Shown here one piece after another: positions 6,722 through 7,802 of a stretch of 7,802 bases of DNA. A program made the position numbers and the translations under genes. This DNA is from a bacterium (GTDB lineage: Bacteria; Bacteroidota; Ignavibacteria; Kapaibacteriales; UBA2268): the NCBI GenBank assembly GCA_024710535.1, contig JANJUO010000504.1, positions 1 to 7,802 of the forward strand, given 5' to 3'. Positions within the stretch are counted from its first letter, which is position 1, and each line of letters begins with the position of its first letter. Under the pieces are notes generated by a model. That model was not told the DNA's origin and ran no database searches. It saw nothing but the letters and a program-made list of their open reading frames with translations.

Positions 6722-7801
6722 TTATTGAACAACAAAATCTTGTTTGAAAGTTTTCTTTAAATTATTGGCAATTTTTTGCGCTTCTTCATAAGTTGGATAA
6801 CCCCAAATCTTAACTCTATATGCTGGTATATTGTTTTGCAAATATCGTTCGTAATATGAACGATAGCCATTGTTTTCCCATTCCTCAACTTGCTTTAGTG
6901 CTTCAGTTTCGCTAACTGCCCAGCCGGCAATGATTTCAAATGGCAACAAATCGGGATTAAGCCAACGTAATTCAACTCTTCTATTGAAATATTGTAGTTT
7001 TTCTGATTCTTGGAAGTAATAAATAGGATTGTTACTACCATCATTTCTGACGTTGATTTGAGCAGGATTTGTTCCAAGAGAGATTAATGCTTTTCGAACA
7101 TTTCTTGCCCTATTTACAGCTAAATCATTGCAAATAGTTTCATTTCCTTCGATTGAAGAATTACCGATTAATTCGATTCTTGCTTTTGGATTATCTTTCA
7201 AAACCTGCGCCAATTCAATCAAATTCTCATTAAAAGATTTATCAACATCAACTTCGCGATGATTGAATGAAGCAATTGCCTGATAGCGGAAAAACTCTTT
7301 CTCACCTTTGAAATTAATCACAATTGAATCGGAAATTCTTCCCAATGATGAATTAAAAGAGAGTTTCGTTTTCATTTTATCACAATTTTTGAGAATATTC
7401 AATGAAATTGGAAAATCAACTGTATAATAATTTTTCATAGAAAATGAAATTTCACCCAAAATATTTCTTACTCTATCAATTTCTTCATCATTTAGAAAAT
7501 AAAATTTACCACCGGTATTCTCGCAAAGATAATTAAATGAATAACTATCAACGCCATTACCAATACCTATAATATAAACAGGGATAGAATGTTTTTTGGA
7601 TAATTCAATAATGTCATTCCTATCATAGAGAAGTGAAGAATTATCAGTACTATATGCAATCAAAATTACAGCTTTTTCGTTCTTTGCATCACTTTCTGAA
7701 AGCTGCTTAACGTTATGGTATAATGTTTTATAAATTGCCGAGAAACCGCTTGGCTGGCTTGGCTTTTCAGCTTTTAATTTCTCATTTACAATTATCGATG
7801 G
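6722..7801 (-). CDS. VWA-OmpA-SPOR domain envelope protein, 5'-truncated by the window edge
   Basis: The minus-strand frame is open to the right edge. The codon at 7661-7663 (TTG) is an internal Leu, not a start, since the VWA sequence continues upstream of it. The visible 359 residues begin inside a von Willebrand A domain (about 1-126; strands AVILIAYST and IPVYIIGIG, then TGGKFYF). A beta-rich linker follows, then an OmpA-like peptidoglycan-binding domain (about 193-278, with LAVNRARNVRKAL and NRRVEL), then a C-terminal SPOR domain (about 288-359, ending YRVKIWGYPTYEEAQKIANNLKKTF). OmpA and SPOR domains both bind peptidoglycan (SPOR prefers glycan strands stripped of stem peptides), so this is probably a periplasmic or outer-membrane protein tied to the wall; the missing N-terminus should carry the export signal. 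Metal-site positions of the VWA domain look degenerate (the usual TDG reads AYS), and the OmpA motif has GNSSIEG where GHTDxxG is usual. Its role is unknown. Confidence 0.88.
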   Translation of the reverse strand, partial: PSIIVNEKLKAEKPSQPSGFSAIYKTLYHNVKQLSESDAKNEKAVILIAYSTDNSSLLYDRNDIIELSKKHSIPVYIIGIGNGVDSYSFNYLCENTGGKFYFLNDEEIDRVRNILGEISFSMKNYYTVDFPISLNILKNCDKMKTKLSFNSSLGRISDSIVINFKGEKEFFRYQAIASFNHREVDVDKSFNENLIELAQVLKDNPKARIELIGNSSIEGNETICNDLAVNRARNVRKALISLGTNPAQINVRNDGSNNPIYYFQESEKLQYFNRRVELRWLNPDLLPFEIIAGWAVSETEALKQVEEWENNGYRSYYERYLQNNIPAYRVKIWGYPTYEEAQKIANNLKKTFKQDFVVQ

Positions 7802-7802
7802 C

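Noticed and set aside
1..7802. Search for a defence system, mobile element, CRISPR array or RNA gene
   Set aside because: No transposase, integrase, direct-repeat array, tRNA-like cloverleaf or defence-associated domain could be seen; every long coding frame is explained by signalling or envelope families.

Overview
The window looks like chromosome of a low-G+C, Gram-negative bacterium of the Bacteroidota/Chlorobiota/Kapabacteria-like group. The grounds are the AT-rich sequence, poor or absent Shine-Dalgarno motifs, a TPR-plus-coiled-coil sensor kinase of the type common in that group, a lipoprotein-anchored cytochrome c peroxidase, and an OmpA/SPOR envelope protein with a Bacteroidota-style degenerate OmpA motif. 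This placement is inference from gene style; there is no rRNA or other phylogenetic marker here.

Layout: (1) Bases 3-5343 hold three consecutive plus-strand histidine kinases separated by 29-base gaps: the 3' part of a PAS-domain kinase cut by the left edge, an 868-residue kinase with an exported TPR sensor, and a 522-residue kinase with six predicted membrane helices and no recognised sensor domain. None has a receiver domain and no response regulator lies beside them, so their partners must be elsewhere. The second and third are paralogues in their catalytic halves, and all three share an identical 23-base stretch at their 3' ends. (2) Bases 5462-6487 encode a lipoprotein di-haem cytochrome c peroxidase, followed by a clear hairpin terminator at 6510-6540. 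(3) Bases 6541-6721 are AT-rich and non-coding between convergent genes. (4) From 6722 to the right edge, on the minus strand, lies the 3' part of a VWA-OmpA-SPOR envelope protein.

The three kinases probably form one transcription unit. The peroxidase may be read from it or from its own promoter in the 118-base gap; I could not identify a convincing promoter. The peroxidase (periplasmic peroxide removal) and the VWA-OmpA-SPOR protein (peptidoglycan contact) are envelope functions with no visible mechanistic link to the kinases.

I see no mobile element, CRISPR array, RNA gene or defence system. The most notable points are a pair of mutually inverted 15-base palindromic repeats inside the coding sequence of the second kinase, mosaic-looking kinase genes (shared 3' ends; a G+C step within the first), a peroxidase lacking the usual distal His of its N-terminal haem, and a VWA-OmpA-SPOR fusion with eroded metal-binding and peptidoglycan-binding residues.
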